Notes under the pieces: model-generated
What the model was told of the DNA's origin: nothing
Seen by the model: only the letters and a program-made list of their open reading frames with translations
The model's database searches: none
Source of the DNA: Thuidium tamariscinum
Taxonomy: Eukaryota; Streptophyta; Bryopsida; Hypnales; Thuidiaceae
Direction: 5' to 3'
Assembly (NCBI GenBank): GCA_947034885.2
Contig: OX344749.2
Span: forward strand, 19,421,501 to 19,485,500
DNA: 64,000 nt
Part shown: one piece after another, positions 1-12,935 of the stretch
Position numbering within the stretch: the stretch's first letter is position 1
Layout: every line of letters starts with the position of its first letter
Translations under genes and position numbers: made by a program

Positions 1-119
1 ATACTGAATTCCTTATTTGGACGTTTTTGGGTGTTTCCACAGTATATTTATGTGGACAAGTATTTGAGCTTTGTTTGTGCAGTGATTGACAAGTTTACTC
101 TTCCCAACACAATGACTAA

Positions 120-725
120 GAGCATCCCCAGCAGGGCTTTTTTTCTGGCGAAATTTCGCCAGTTTGTCAGAATTCAGACCTCTACTGGTTTGTCCCTCCA
201 AAATGTGGCCTTTGCAGTGAAGCCAGTAAGGGGGACATTGGTCCATAAAAAAAGCCTTGATCCCCAGTCCCCTACGGTTGGGCCCTGGAAGAGGCCCGGC
301 CAAGGTCTGCATGCCAAGTGCTTTGAGGGCGGCCGGGATGTCTGAAGGTAGGGAGATCCACGGCAAACTCAGGAGAACGTATGGAGAAGGGGACTAGCAC
401 GGCGTCTGAGAAAGTGTTCGAAGCTACGTCTGTCCGCAACCTTCCTCGCCTTCCAACCATCTTCAATACTATTTGCAGAGACGACTTCAACGTACAAAGA
501 GTGCCTACAATATTTGAGCAAGAAACACGGATTGTACCTTGAAAGAAGTGCCATAGCACATATTGCGCCAGGCTTCTCACTTTGCATTTGACCGTCTCTT
601 CGGGAAAATTGTCGATGGCCGGCCATTTCCCAAGCCTTATCTTGCATGCCGTGGGGAGGTCCGGACGACCTGGCCCGGCCAAATACCTAGTTTGTGCCTT
701 TGGCCGGGCCGCCGTGGGGATGTTC
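120..725. mobile_element. PIF/Harbinger-type non-autonomous element, copy 1 (606 bp)
   Basis: The ends are GAGCATCCCC at 120 and its near inverse GGGGATGTTC ending at 725. They are flanked by TAA at 117-119 and 726-728, the 3-bp target duplication typical of PIF/Harbinger insertions. No transposase frame is visible. It shares an internal subterminal block (ACCTAGTTTGTGCC) with the copy at 2473. Confidence 0.75.
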
Positions 726-1317
726 TAAACCCCTAAGTTTCAAATGTTACCGCTTTTGAAACAGTCCATTTATGGAGAAGTGAGATTCTACCCAAGTGCA
801 GCTGAAATATTTCAGAAACTCAGATTCAGTGAATCTGGTCTACCAATCTTTGAAAATGTTACTCAAGTGGTGGAAGTATTTGACTTTCTCGTACACTGAA
901 CCTGGTCCCTACTTTGGAACGCTTTGGGGAACACTCATGGGACTGTTGTCGTTGGGAGTGTCATAACAAACATGCCCTCTCATCATTTATTTTTTTGATT
1001 TTTGATTTTTGATTTTTTTGAAACACATGGGACTCATCAATGAACTTTCACGCCACCAACAGATAATTGAAAGGGCCTCCATTTGGGAAAAAAACAAAAA
1101 CGAAAATCAGGCCTTTAAAATGACCATCCGAGAGAGTAGGCCAGCAATGCATGTCTAGGTTTGTGTTCCAACAAGCCTAATGTGACCAGGTGCTTTGGAA
1201 CCTGAACTTCCTGGGTGGCTAGCCATGCACTTTGATCTCCACCCATAAGGTAAACCACACCTAAAATTAATCAATCAAACTTGAAAACCAACCCCTACTT
1301 TCGAAAGGGGAAATTAA

Positions 1318-2241
1318 CCCCTAAAGGACCACAACTATATTTCCACCAAAACTGCTCCAAACATGTCATTTCTAGGACAGCTACCAAATTTTTTTTTTAA
1401 AACATTTTTTGACATATGTAACTGTAGGATATCTTAGTGCACTAGTTCGGAAAGATGTAGAAAAAATTTCAGAAATTTCCTCTATGTAGATTGCAAGATA
1501 TTAGTGTTTGAAGTTAGAAAAATCATTTTTTTTCACTGCAAAAATCCGGGCAGCTGCACTTCAGAAGGCCACACTTGTATGAAAAAATGTCCAAAATGGT
1601 TGCAACTCTTTGAATTCATTCTCCAACTCAAGTTGGCTACATGTTTGAAAATTTTCATATCATTTGGAAGTGTACAGCATTTACAAAAAAAATAGTAAGT
1701 AGCAAGAAGTAGAGAATGATTCAAAATACAAAAATGGTAACAATTTATTTATTGAATTGAAGAATGCCAATCCCAATGGTTCAAATGTATTAATAAACAA
1801 CCTACATCCAATGTTTTTATTTTTTTTCAAAAATATTGAAAATTGAGTAAAATAAAGGACTTCAAAGTTTATTTTAGAAAAGAGAATCCATAACTACCCG
1901 CAAACTAAAACTCTTCATAACTTTTGACTCATTGATTCAAATAGAATGATTCAAAGCTTTCTACATACATATAAATCTGCAAAATCAATTTCAAATTTTG
2001 GTTTCCAAAAAAAATGATTTTTTCTGATCTGCCCGAACTGCCCGAGTTGAGAAACAAACATCATTTTATGCAATAACTTTTCAACCATGTGGTCAAAAGT
2101 CACGAAAATTGTTGGGCTTTGAAGATACTCCTCATCCACACCTTCTATTAAAGTTTGGTTCCAAAATATGGAAATCTCTAGCCACATGTACCTGCCCAAA
2201 ATTGCTATGTTGCCAAAAAAGGCATGTTGGTCCTTTAGGGG
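1318..2241. mobile_element. TTAA-flanked CCCCTAAAGGACC family, full-length copy (924 bp)
   Basis: The terminal inverted repeat is CCCCTAAAGGACCA, exact at both ends, with TTAA at 1314-1317 and 2242-2245. There is no transposase frame. It belongs to a subfamily that carries a GGCAACATAGCAATTTTGGGC-like subterminal block at one end, shared in opposite orientation with 5547-6470. Perfect termini suggest this copy is relatively young. Confidence 0.8.
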
Positions 2242-2472
2242 TTAAATATGGACAACACCTAAAATAGTGGGCATTCAAAGGATTGGTGTAAGGTGGAGTT
2301 GTGGGTCATTTTGAGTAAGGTAGGAGGTCTGTAAACGGAGCATTTAAGCCTACCTACTTCATTAATGACTATATTAGATATTTCAAGGATCATGTCACTC
2401 ATTCCTAAATAGGGAACATATTTAGAACTTGCTCCATCTAAGAACCTTCAACCTTAGTGAGCAACCATCTTA

Positions 2473-2867
2473 GAGCATCCCCACGCCGGGCTTGGGCAAA
2501 TGGTTCGGCCAGGGACTATTTGGCAAGCCATCATCGAAGCCCGGGCCCGGCCAAATAAATTTGCCCCACGCCAAGCCCGCCAACAAGCGCGGCAAAGAAC
2601 CGTTTCTAGATTTTGAGGTGCCACATCATGGTTGCCAACAAGAATAAACTTTTTTCAACTCGAAAAGTGCCTCGAATCAAGGAATTAAATACAAAGTAAA
2701 TGTTCACCGAGCCCAGCCAAATACTCGCCATTTGGCCGTGTCATTATTAAATTTGGTTGGACCTAGCCTTCTTTTTGGCTTTGGCATGTGCCGTGGGGCA
2801 ATTAATTTGGTCGGGTCTGGACACTTACCTAGTTTGTGCCATATTATGTGTGGATGTGGAGATGCTC
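2473..2867. mobile_element. PIF/Harbinger-type non-autonomous element, copy 2 (395 bp)
   Basis: The left end GAGCATCCCCA and right end TGGAGATGCTC are inverted copies, flanked by TTA at 2470-2472 and 2868-2870. The right part shares ACCTAGTTTGTGCC with the copy at 120-725, so the two belong to one family. The interior is GC-richer than its surroundings and has no coding capacity. Confidence 0.78.
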
Positions 2868-2939
2868 TTAAGTGTATTTGTGGATCAGAGGTGGTGACCT
2901 TGTAGGTGATCAATTTCAGCCACACTTTCTTAAATTTAA

Positions 2940-3852
2940 ATTCCTTGAAGACTAAAGCCATATTTTTGTCAAAAAATACCTTTCCTCTTGCATTCATCTA
3001 AAAAAATACAATTTAAAAAAAATCTAACCATGGGGTCTTTTACTTTACTTGTTTGAAATCATATGGTAAAATTTTGTAAAGTTTGATGATATAGATTGGA
3101 AGATATTAGCATTCAAAGTCGGAAAAATTGGTATTCTGGGTCATTTTCAAATGGTCTACAATTTTAGATGACTTTGACCATCATCTATGGAAAATTTTTG
3201 CACTAAAACTTTGAAATAAAAAATTTTTGTGTTCAAAAATTGAGTTGAAAGTCTAAGAAAAAAATTCAATTTTTTTCTTTTCTTTTCATTCTTTATAAAT
3301 TATTAAATAAAAGTGCATTCAAGATTAAACGAAAAACTAAAGTAGGTATTAATAGCTCTATAAAATAGAATTGAGACACAAAAATTCTTAAGGTGAGAAG
3401 ATTGTTGAAAGAAAATTTAACCTTGTCAAACAACTCTTTTTTGAAAAATTGTGGAAATTGCGTACATAAATGAATCCCAATAGTCATATTTTCAAGAAGA
3501 TGCTCAAATTGCTTGAAAATCAAGATTGTTTATAAGTTTCACATCACTAATCAAAATGAAATGATTAAAAGCTTTACATGTAGACAAAAATATAATCCAT
3601 AAGAAAAATATTAATTAATTTAATATCAAGTTTTTGGAGATTTATTGTTTTGCTTGAGAATATGAAAATTATATTTCAGATGGCATAACTTCTATTCTTA
3701 GGCATTAATTGTAATAAAAATTATATTCCTACAAAGCTAATTGTTTTTTCTATCTTATAAGAAAGTTTCAAAAAGTTTCCTCAAAAATTGAACTCATACG
3801 AACTTGCTCAAAATCCATCTTATCCTAGCAAAAGACAATGGTCCTTTAGAGG
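2940..3852. mobile_element. TTAA-flanked family, second subfamily (913 bp)
   Basis: TTAA stands at 2936-2939 and 3853-3856. The right end GGTCCTTTAGAGG is near consensus; the left end has decayed to ATTCCTTGAAGAC. The interior is homologous along its length to the copy at 40456-41376 in the same orientation, including the GATGACTTTGAC block. Non-coding. Confidence 0.68.
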
Positions 3853-3856
3853 TTAA

Positions 3857-5542
3857 TTTTTTCTATATGACACGTTCTTGTGTATACTAGTAGTATCATC
3901 TCTTATCATGCATCAAAATTGTATTTGACACACCTACATTACACTTTTAGTCCCCTACATGGCTTGCATCTTCGAAAATTTGTAATTGATTCCAAAAATT
4001 ATAGAATCTATTTTCATTTTGATTTATAGTCCTTTTACCAACATTTAAAAACTATTGTTCTAATTTCTAGAGCATATAGGGGATGCTATAGAGCTTATTT
4101 GTGTGATTTCAAGTATAGCTACATTGAATGCCTAAGGCATCAAATCTAGTCTTGACAAAGACCTCAAATCATTTTCTCAGTTTTTGCATCTTCATGATCA
4201 AACATTATAATCTTTCAATCCATAAGTAATATTGTTTTCTTTTCTTATCAAAATGTAGTATTTTTAAAATTTTGAGTAAATCCTAGAAGCTCAAAAAGAC
4301 ATTGGATAAATAGGATTAATCCCTTAGATTATGCCTACAAAGATTGAAAAACATATGGCCATCATAGCCGTTTGGCTTAAAAAACTTGCCCTATGAGCCC
4401 TCTAGAGTGGATGACTACTTTCCGGACTAATAAATGTAGGTGGCCTGATAACCGTAGTTGTTTGCAAGCCAATAATATTATTTTGCAAATGTGAAAAACA
4501 ACAACTTTTCTTTGTTGTTGGTTGTTGCAAGAAACATAACACCTACCATTTTTAGCTTGAAACGGCCAAGCATTATGATTGCTACAACTTTTGAAATAAT
4601 TTTTCTTAAATGAAATAAAATATGAATAATTTGTAAGGCATTTAAAATAGTATGTGTGAAAAATTCATGCCTAGAAAAATTGATATCTAAAAGTTGTTTA
4701 CAAAAAAAAGATTGATAAAATTTGATGTTCAGAAAAAAGTTAAAAAATTCAAAAAAATGAACTTAAGAAAAATATTTTTCTAACTTAAAGGTACTTCTTT
4801 TCAACCAATCGCATCTTTGGGAAAAAATTGTATTCTTACATGTGCACAAAAGGCACTACACTTTGAACACATGTAGAAGGTGAACACTTTATAATTTTAA
4901 AAGACCTCTTTGCAAGCATGTGTAATTTTAGTAGAAACCTTTGCATACCAATTTTGACCTTCAAATTGACATTTTTGGTTTGGAAATGATAGTGCTCCCC
5001 CCTCCAAATAACCAAGGTAGACATCCAATTGGGGAGTTATTTTTCAATAGTAATTTAATTCAATTTAGTTAAAAAAAAAATCAATATCTAATACTACTGC
5101 ATGTACCTTCATTTCAAATTTCATACAAAATAAATATAAGATGCAAAATTTATGAGCAAAAAAACACCTATCCAAGGCGAAGGGGATGAAAATAGACAAC
5201 CATTTATTACAATAACCTTGTTGCACTTCCAACCGTCCAATGGAGTTCTTTGATCAATTTACTTTCACATGACCTTTTAAGAAGTTGTAAGTGCGGATAT
5301 TTACTTTCAGACACAAAAATTAGAAATTGTTTTTCCAGAGTTATATATAAATATGTATATGTTGAAAGCTTTGAATTATTCTATTTTTCATTAATGAAAT
5401 GAAAGTTATGAGGAATTTTAGTTTGAGGAACTATAGATTTTCTACTAATTAAAAAAATTAATCATAGGATGTAGATTTTTTTTACAACATTACAACCATT
5501 GAAATTGACATTTTTTAATTCTAGAACTAAGTTCCTAATAAT
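3857..5542. other. AT-rich gene-free interval
   Basis: No coding frame with recognisable sequence. A short inverted pair around AGAGCATATAGGGGATGCT (about 4073-4091) resembles PIF ends but is only some 20 bases long. Confidence 0.5.
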
Positions 5543-5546
5543 TTAG

Positions 5547-6470
5547 CTCCTAAAGGATCAACATGCAAAATTTGGCAACATAGCAATTTTGGGCAAATAT
5601 GTGTGAATGGAGATTTTCATATTTTGGGCCCAAATTTTAATAGAAGGTGGAGATGAGGAATATCTTAAATGCGTACATAAAATCAGGGCATTTAGAAATA
5701 TGAGCCAAAAGTTATGGCCTAATATGTTACTTCTTTTCGTAACTAGGTAATTTGGGCAGATTGGAAAAAAATCACTTTTTTCAAAAACAAAAATTTAAAA
5801 TAAGTTTTCACCACTAATGTATATATAGAAAGCTTTGAATCATTCCATTTTGATGAATGAGTCAAAATTTATGAGTTTTTTTTGGTGTGAGGGCAATTAT
5901 GGATTCTCTACTCTAAAATAAACTTTGAAGTCCTTCATTTCACTCAATTTTAATTATTTAAAAAAAAAAAAATCACAGTATGTTGATTGTTTATTACACA
6001 ACATTGCAACTATTGGAATTGGCATTTTTCAATTTCATAAATAAATTCTTAACAATTTTGTATATTGAATCATTTGCTACTTCTTTTTACTTGCTATTTT
6101 TTTCCTATATGTTGTACAATTCTAAACAATTTGAAATTTTTTAGGGAAGTACCTTACTTAGCCTCAATAATGAAAACAAAGAGGCACAAACATTTTATAA
6201 CATTTTTTATACAATTTTTGCCTTCTAAAGTGCAGTTGCCCTGTTTTTTGGAGGGTTAAAAAAAAGTTTGAGCATTAAAATGCAAATATCTTGCAATCTA
6301 CATAGTGAAAAACTTTGAAATTTTTTGCATATGTTTACAAACTAATTTACTACAAGATTCTATGTTTACAAACCTAGAAAGATGTTTTTAAGAAAAATAA
6401 TTGATATTGGTATTGAAAATGATAGTTTTTGACCAATTTTGGAGTAAACATAGTTAAAGAACTTAAGGGG
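5547..6470. mobile_element. TTAA-family copy with TTAG target duplication (924 bp)
   Basis: The left end is CTCCTAAAGGATCA and the right end AAGGGG. Both flanks read TTAG on the plus strand (5543-5546 and 6471-6474). The length equals that of the copy at 1318-2241, and the content is the same in inverted orientation. Confidence 0.72.
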
Positions 6471-6603
6471 TTAGTATTTGAATCATCCCCTACTTCTTTC
6501 TATTTATTATTATTTTTGTATACATTGTATAGTTCTAAATGATATTAAGTTTTGGAAGCATGTAGCCAACTTGCCTTGAAGAATGAATCCAAAGAAACAC
6601 CAG

Positions 6604-6765
6604 CATGGACATTTTTTCAAGAAAAATGGCCTTGTTATTTGAAGGGCCAAATACCCTCCAACATGGACATTTTTTCAAGAAAAATGGCCTTGTTATTTGA
6701 AGGGCCAAATACCCTCCAACATGGACATTTTTTCAAAAAAGGCCTTGTTATTTGGAGGGCCAAAA
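6604..6765. repeat. 58-bp tandem repeat, nearly three units
   Basis: Units beginning CATGGACATTTTTTCAAG start at 6604, 6662 and 6720. The first two are almost identical; the third has a small internal deletion. Each contains GGCCTTGTTATTTG and an imperfect palindrome around GGGCCAAATACCCTCC. Confidence 0.85.
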
Positions 6766-8696
6766 AAAAGATTTGTCAATTCACAAGCTAATATGGTACT
6801 TTGTAATATCATACAATCTATGTGATGGAAAATTTTGAATTTTTCGTACATCTTTTTGAACTTGCTAGGGTCATTGCAAAAACATCCCCTATATTCTATA
6901 GCATTCTGGCAAAATTTGGGTTTTAGCTCTAAGGTACTAGGAGTATTGTATAGCAAAACAATCTCAACAATTGATTGAAAAAATTGTCAACTAAAAGTGC
7001 TATTGCAAGTACTATAGACTAGTTGTGATTACTACAACAATGCTATTGGAGAAAAAAAATAGATTGTCATAGAATATAGAGACAATGAGGTATAAAGTAA
7101 TAATGTATAGAAAATCATGAACAAAAAACCTCTAAAAATTTCTCATTTGTGAGGACTTGATGGTGATCAAATTTCACCAAAAAATGAAGTTGACACCATC
7201 TTCACTGTTTAAGGTAGGAGGTCCTTAAATGGAGTGGCCATTAAAATGGAGCATCTCCTCAAAATGTGCACATTTTGTACATGTTTTTTCATAGCCTTCA
7301 AAAATCTACAAATTGTGTACATTTTAGAAGGTGCTCCATTTTAGAGCCCTATGCCACTTCAACTTCAAACTTTTATAACTAATTCCACAAAGCTTAGAAA
7401 AATATGAAACGACTTGGGTTAGATGTCAATTCTACTTGTCTTTCAAGGAAAATTTACAAAAATATTTCTTGAAGTTTTACCTCCCTCAAATTTAGTTTCA
7501 GTCTTTATATGGTTCATCATAGGCCCTCTTACCTTAGAAGTGCTTGTGCAAGGGAGCCCTATTTACATGAACCTAGAGGGCATAAAATAATATTTTTTAG
7601 ATACCCCTTAATAGGAATATATACATTTAGCGTGGGAATAGACCACCAAAATTTCAACTCTAAATCATTCAATTTAGATATTTTAAAAGTAGTGGAAATT
7701 TCTAAACTTCAAAAAGTAATAGATTATAAATAATGAATTATAATTTCTCAAAATTTTATTCTTTTAAGAAAATTTAGGGATGTGAGTACCATCAAGTTAG
7801 ATATGTATACTAATTATTTCATATTATTAATACTTGGGATTTAAAAGATGTAGCAAAAAACAACAATGACACTCGAATTGTGATGGTAAATAGGATAGTT
7901 ATTTCTTAAAATGATTCACTAAAGCCCCCATGGTTCCATGTGTCCCAAATTTATTTGTTTTTCCTCTAAAATTTAGTTCTTGTACTAAAAATGGAAGTTT
8001 TGAAGTTAAATATTTTTGGTCAAAAAATTTTCAAGGAACTTTATGAGGGTAGAGTATAGATATTACATTTTGTAATTTCATAAGATTTATTTCTATTGTT
8101 GTAGAGTTGTACTTGAAATTTGCGTGGTCAAGGGTACTTATGTATTTTTCAGTATCTAAAATTGTGAAATTTGAATAGAAAATTTTAAAGTTCAACTTTG
8201 TCATTAAACAATAAACACCAATTTAGTTTTAGTTGTGAAAATCCATAAAAATTGCATACAACTTGGATCTTAGCGATTAGGAAATGATGTTAACAAAAGG
8301 ATTTAGGGAGCTAGAATGGTAACTAGGCATAAATATTGGCTTGGCTTTACACAACATTGTTATGAAATGCAATTTCCAATTTTGCATATGAATTTGTAGA
8401 TTTATTGGTACAACTAATTAATATAAATGTCTGTGGTGCATGGATTGTCACGGTATTTCCAAATTAATAGAATTATTGCTTCTATTAGTCTTTCACCTAT
8501 ATTGTAAGGAAGTCAAGGATAGAAAGAAGAAAAAAATTCCAACATGGATACAAAGTAAATTCGTATATGCATATTTTTAGACAATGAAAAATTGACACTT
8601 TTAATTGTTTTTATGTAGTATAGGTATCCTCTAATTCTAACTTTATCTTTATACTATTTTGATTGTCTATAAATAATTGTATATTGTACAGTAATC
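6766..8696. other. AT-rich gene-free interval
   Basis: Apart from the dispersed repeat at 7213-7520, nothing specific was seen: frames are short and both strands are rich in stops. Confidence 0.5.
7213..7520. repeat. Dispersed repeat, homologous to 23147-23450
   Basis: The two segments align over about 300 bases, including TTTTAGAGCCCTATG and CTTGTCTTTCAAGGAAAATT. The left part holds an inverted pair around GGAGCATCTCCTC and GAAGGTGCTCC. Identity unknown. Confidence 0.6.
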
Positions 8697-8704
8697 AATG
8701 GACT

Positions 8705-9606
8705 TCCAGGTCTCTCAGGTAGATCACTTCTCGCATTTAAAAAACCACGTGCGGCTTAATATAGCCTAGATTTTATTGTTTCAAGGTAAAATTTATAAAA
8801 GATTTACAAATAAAGTAGAGGACTTTCAAAATCAAAGATGCATTATAAGTAAAATAGGTAGCTAAAAAATCTCAAGTATTAAATATATATATATATATAT
8901 ATAATTTAAGAATTAGAGATTAGGATCTTGAAAATTGTATTTAGGAGGGTCTGTTTTTTTTAGAGCTCGTTTACGGTCTGGAATTTAGGATTTAGGATTT
9001 TAAGATTTAAGTTCTATGGCATGTAAAAGATAGTGCCTTTTGTTCTTTTGAATGGTGTGCTCAAAATTGATTCTCAGTGTTTAGAACCCATGGATGACAT
9101 TTTCTCATTTTTTAAAGCATTGCAATTTCTTTAAACCATGATTCTATTGTTTCCCTTTCATGCATTGTCAAACTATATTTTTCATGCATTGCATAAGTTC
9201 TTGTACATTCAATTTTTGGATTTTTGTGTATTGCAAGTGGTAAAATTGTCATACTAATTTATCTGATTGAATTCTATATACAAAAAGGAAGTGACAATGA
9301 AAAAGAATATTAAATCAAGTAAACATCCTAATTTTTTATGCAAATTTCCTTAATCTTCTCTCTAACCTTCTTGCTTTTAACTTTTTCTTCAATTCTCTTT
9401 TTTCCTCATAGAAAAAATACTTTAGAAAAAAATACTTTCATCTACATAATATAAGTAAGTATAAAGTGCTATAATATAGGACATTTTCACAAATTATGTA
9501 ATTATAGGGGAGCATTTATTTGAGCCTTTGAGGTAAATAGCCCCCCAAAAAATACCCCCTCGCCACACGGAGGGGTATGAAACATACAAAGAGTGATCTA
9601 CCTGGG
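8705..9606. mobile_element. Candidate hAT-type element with 8-bp target duplication (902 bp)
   Basis: AATGGACT occurs at 8697-8704 and 9607-9614. Inverted ends contain CAGGTAGATCACT (near 8716 on the plus strand, near 9604 on the minus strand). The left end has about nine extra bases before the repeat, which weakens the match of termini to duplication. A short (AT)n run lies inside at 8884-8903. No transposase frame. Confidence 0.5.
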
Positions 9607-9614
9607 AATGGACT

Positions 9615-12600
9615 ATTGAGTACATTTAACCTTGCTAAAATAATTGATTTATTGTGAACTCAATTACTTAATCAATTCAAACATTAGAGGTATAGATTAT
9701 AAGATATGGAGGTTTGAAATTGATTGTGATTTCATCCAACCTTAAAACTTGCATGAAAACCAAAGTGAAATATATTTCATCACATTCATTTCATTAATTG
9801 TTATTTTACAAAATCAAACTAACAATCTATCTAACCATTTTGAAGCCCTCCCGAGATATAATTTGAGTCTTCTAACTTCATCTTATAGCCTAGAGATGAG
9901 ATTGAAAAGAGAGTATGAAACTCAAAACTCAAATCAAATGGAACCATTAAATTTCATATTGACATATTGCAATCTAGAATGGATGACAAAGGCTAATATA
10001 TGAAGACCTTTGGAAATGTTCTACATGAGACATAAAATATGCGTCTTTTGTAATGATAAATAACTAAGATGTAACTCTTGTTGGAAAATGATAGGTTTCC
10101 TACAATATTCAAAATTAAATACCGATGACAGTAATGACGTACACCATTGGATTTGGTCACTTCCATCACTTCTACACTTATATGATTTTTTTTTTATCAT
10201 CATAGAAAATTCTTTCTTCTTACACTAGAAGGTATCCACATCCTTTGCCCCTTTCCCTATAGCCAAGGATTCATCACACTTATCAAGACCCTTGGTAAAA
10301 AGGTGCATAGGAAGACATCATACAACTTATGTTTAGATTTTATAACTTCCAAATTATTGTAGAATGATCCAAATGAGACAAAACTCTGCAACTTCCCCAC
10401 TTTGATTTTTCCATCACAAAGAATGAAAGAAATCAAACATGTGAGAATCCTTATACAATTACTAGTCAGTACATGAAAACTTGTAGCAAACAAGTTTGGT
10501 GTGACCGTGAGGCCCTGTCTTTTCCAACCAAACCCTAACCCTAACTATGTTGTGAAGTGCGAAGGTGGTTGTAGGCCTAGGATTTGAAAACCCAGAGTCA
10601 GAAACCATGGAGTCGATGCCAGAGTCTCTGTAGTCCAGAGGACACAACCGGCATCAAACGTAATGTTTCCCGATGGAGGCCCACTGATGTTTCCAGATTC
10701 TTTAATTTTAGGAGGACGAGAGAGTGATTAGGGAAGTGGAGCTCCAGCCAAAGTTGCGCGATCGACCAAATTTACAAAGTTCGTCACACACAGTACATCT
10801 CGTTCTCTCCGACTTTCCGAGGATAAGGTTGACTGAAGATCCGGCAACCCAGTCCGACCCGAGGTACCGCAAAGGAGAGAATATGACAGTGTTGTCATGC
10901 CAAGTGAATGATCAGACTGCCACTACAATAATGTTAACTGACTACCATGGTACCTGGCAACTGTAGCTAATAAAATTTGAGTTAAGTGAAGGAAGGGCGC
11001 GCCGGGCAGCTAGAGCCAGAGGAAAGGAAGGAAGACTCAGAGGGAGAACCAGATGGAAGAGTTAGATCCACAAGGAAATTTCAGGAGTTTACCATAGAGA
11101 AAATGACACGGTGTTTTCCATCTCAATTGAACCACTACCACCTTGGTGCTAACCTCTCTGTCATTACCATAATTGTGGTAGTTAGTAAAACTCTTCAAAC
11201 AATCCCCTTGTCATCTTCCCAACTCCCTTGTGATCGAGTGCAGAACTGCAGACGAAGTCCCTTGCAATCGGCATCGAGCACCATTTTAAAGTAAACTTCA
11301 ACTTCGCAAGCCATCATTCAAACAACCAAGTGCTGACGAGCTGCTCCACTCAAGCGTGGACCCAGCCCCGCGTGCATGCCGTGGTCCGGCCATCGATCCT
11401 GTGGAGCACTAGCCGAACCCTGGAGCCGCCGTGGGCGCCATGCGATGAACCAGGACCCAACTAAATTAAAGAAAAGTTCTTGATCAATCTTTTGCCCTCC
11501 AATGACTGCACCACCGGCTAGTCGGCTACTGCCTACTGCCGCGGCGATGTCAGCACCCCCGCCGTTTTGGTCTGCTTCTCCGGTTCTCCTTTCACGCATT
11601 TAAGTTACTCCGTCCTACCCTCACAAGCTCCAAGTCAGCATCCCTTCCTGTCTACAGTAGTGACTTAAGTTACAGTGAGATAGATTGCTTCGTCACATGC
11701 ATGAGCTCACTTCCTTCGTTCTCCTCCAATTGCGTTCCAACCACCTCAGCAACAAGTGCTCCTCAACGCTACCTACCTTCTTGCCCTACTTTCGGCTTTC
11801 AAGTTTCAGGTTTTGGGTTTCGGATTTCGATGTGTAAGTTGCTTGCTCGCTTACTTAAGCTTCGAACTACGTCTCACTATGTATGGCCGCCCACATGCCT
11901 AGAGAAGTATTCGTCGTGAGAGGTTTGGAATTGGAACTTGTGAGGTCGGCCTCGATCCCGGGTTTCGCATTGGACGATCAGATGGATTGGGACAGTATTG
12001 TCGAGGCAAGTTCGGAACGCACGCAGCCAGCTTGGAGATAAACGCGGATTGGATCCGGAGCTTTCTTTCTCCTGGTGGTTGGGTGGTTAAGCCACTTATT
12101 CATTTGGTTGTGTGTGCAAAATGGTGATGAATTGAACTAGTGAACTATTGAGGCGTTAGGTGGTCTTCCGCTAGTGAAACTAGTGCCCAATTTCGACGGT
12201 GGGGTGTGTGGATCGGTGGCGACTGGGGGAAGTTCGACGTTTAAAGTCACATCGCACAGGAACGTGCTTTGGCATTAGATCCGGGACTGGCCCGCGCGAA
12301 GAACTAGAGTTCCATCACTTCGAATATATATCCTTTTTGATATTCAACTTGATCGGTTGGTTATGCATTCATGTCCCAGCTAGAATCAGTATTGCCAGAT
12401 CACGAAACGGCAACGTTTGCATAGAGAGCCCGCTGTGGAGGAGTTTCTGTTTGTCCCCTCTTCTGTCCCTCCTCTTGCGGTTGAACAACAACCGTCCCCT
12501 CTTCTCTCGAACTCTCAGTGTGTAGTTATTGAAAGAGAATAGAATCGATCCATCAACTGGCCGGGGACAATGTACACTGAAGTGCTTCAATCCCGTTTTC

Positions 12601-12935
12601 GAGGAGTAGTCACTGAGTTCACCGAGCTCGTGCCACATTATCGACAAGCCAGTGAAAGCACAGAAGACCGGGCTGTCGCGCGATTGCGTGAACAACTGTG
12701 CCGAAGGGTCACCTGCAACTGTACTTAGGACGTATCCGCCAATATTTCGAAATATTCCAGTTCTTTAGAGGGCTTAACTTTGGAGACAAGTTATGAAGAG
12801 TGTTTTGTAACTTGTAGCACTACCGATGAGCACGAGGTGATGTTAGCGTGATTCGTGTTTGGCAAAACACTTCTAGTTGGGAGGCTCACCGATCGGATCC
12901 GAAGTCCTTAGTGCACGTTACCCGGACTTGGAACC
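9615..12935 (+). promoter_or_regulatory. Upstream region and probable long leader of the ACT-kinase gene
   Basis: Composition changes from AT-rich repeat DNA to mixed, locally GC-rich sequence from about 10.5 kb to the kinase ATG. Several open frames of 60-120 codons occur on both strands, but none resembles a protein I know and they overlap each other. The sequence AAACCCTAACCCTAAC at about 10524-10539 contains a telo-box motif of the kind common in plant promoters. In-frame stops just before 12936 and several short upstream ATGs suggest a leader with upstream reading frames. The transcription start was not located; 9615-10460 is AT-rich with no gene seen. Confidence 0.35.

Noticed and set aside
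1533..1724. Short frames with similar peptides at 1533-1724 (minus) and 6065-6259 (plus)
   Set aside because: The similarity comes from the inverted copies of the 924-bp repeat; there is no sign of coding selection.
4073..4091. AGAGCATATAGGGGATGCT inverted motif
   Set aside because: It resembles two PIF ends back to back but is too short to be an element; probably chance.
10524..10539. Telomere-like AAACCCTAACCCTAAC
   Set aside because: Only two repeat units; better read as a promoter telo-box or chance than as an interstitial telomere.
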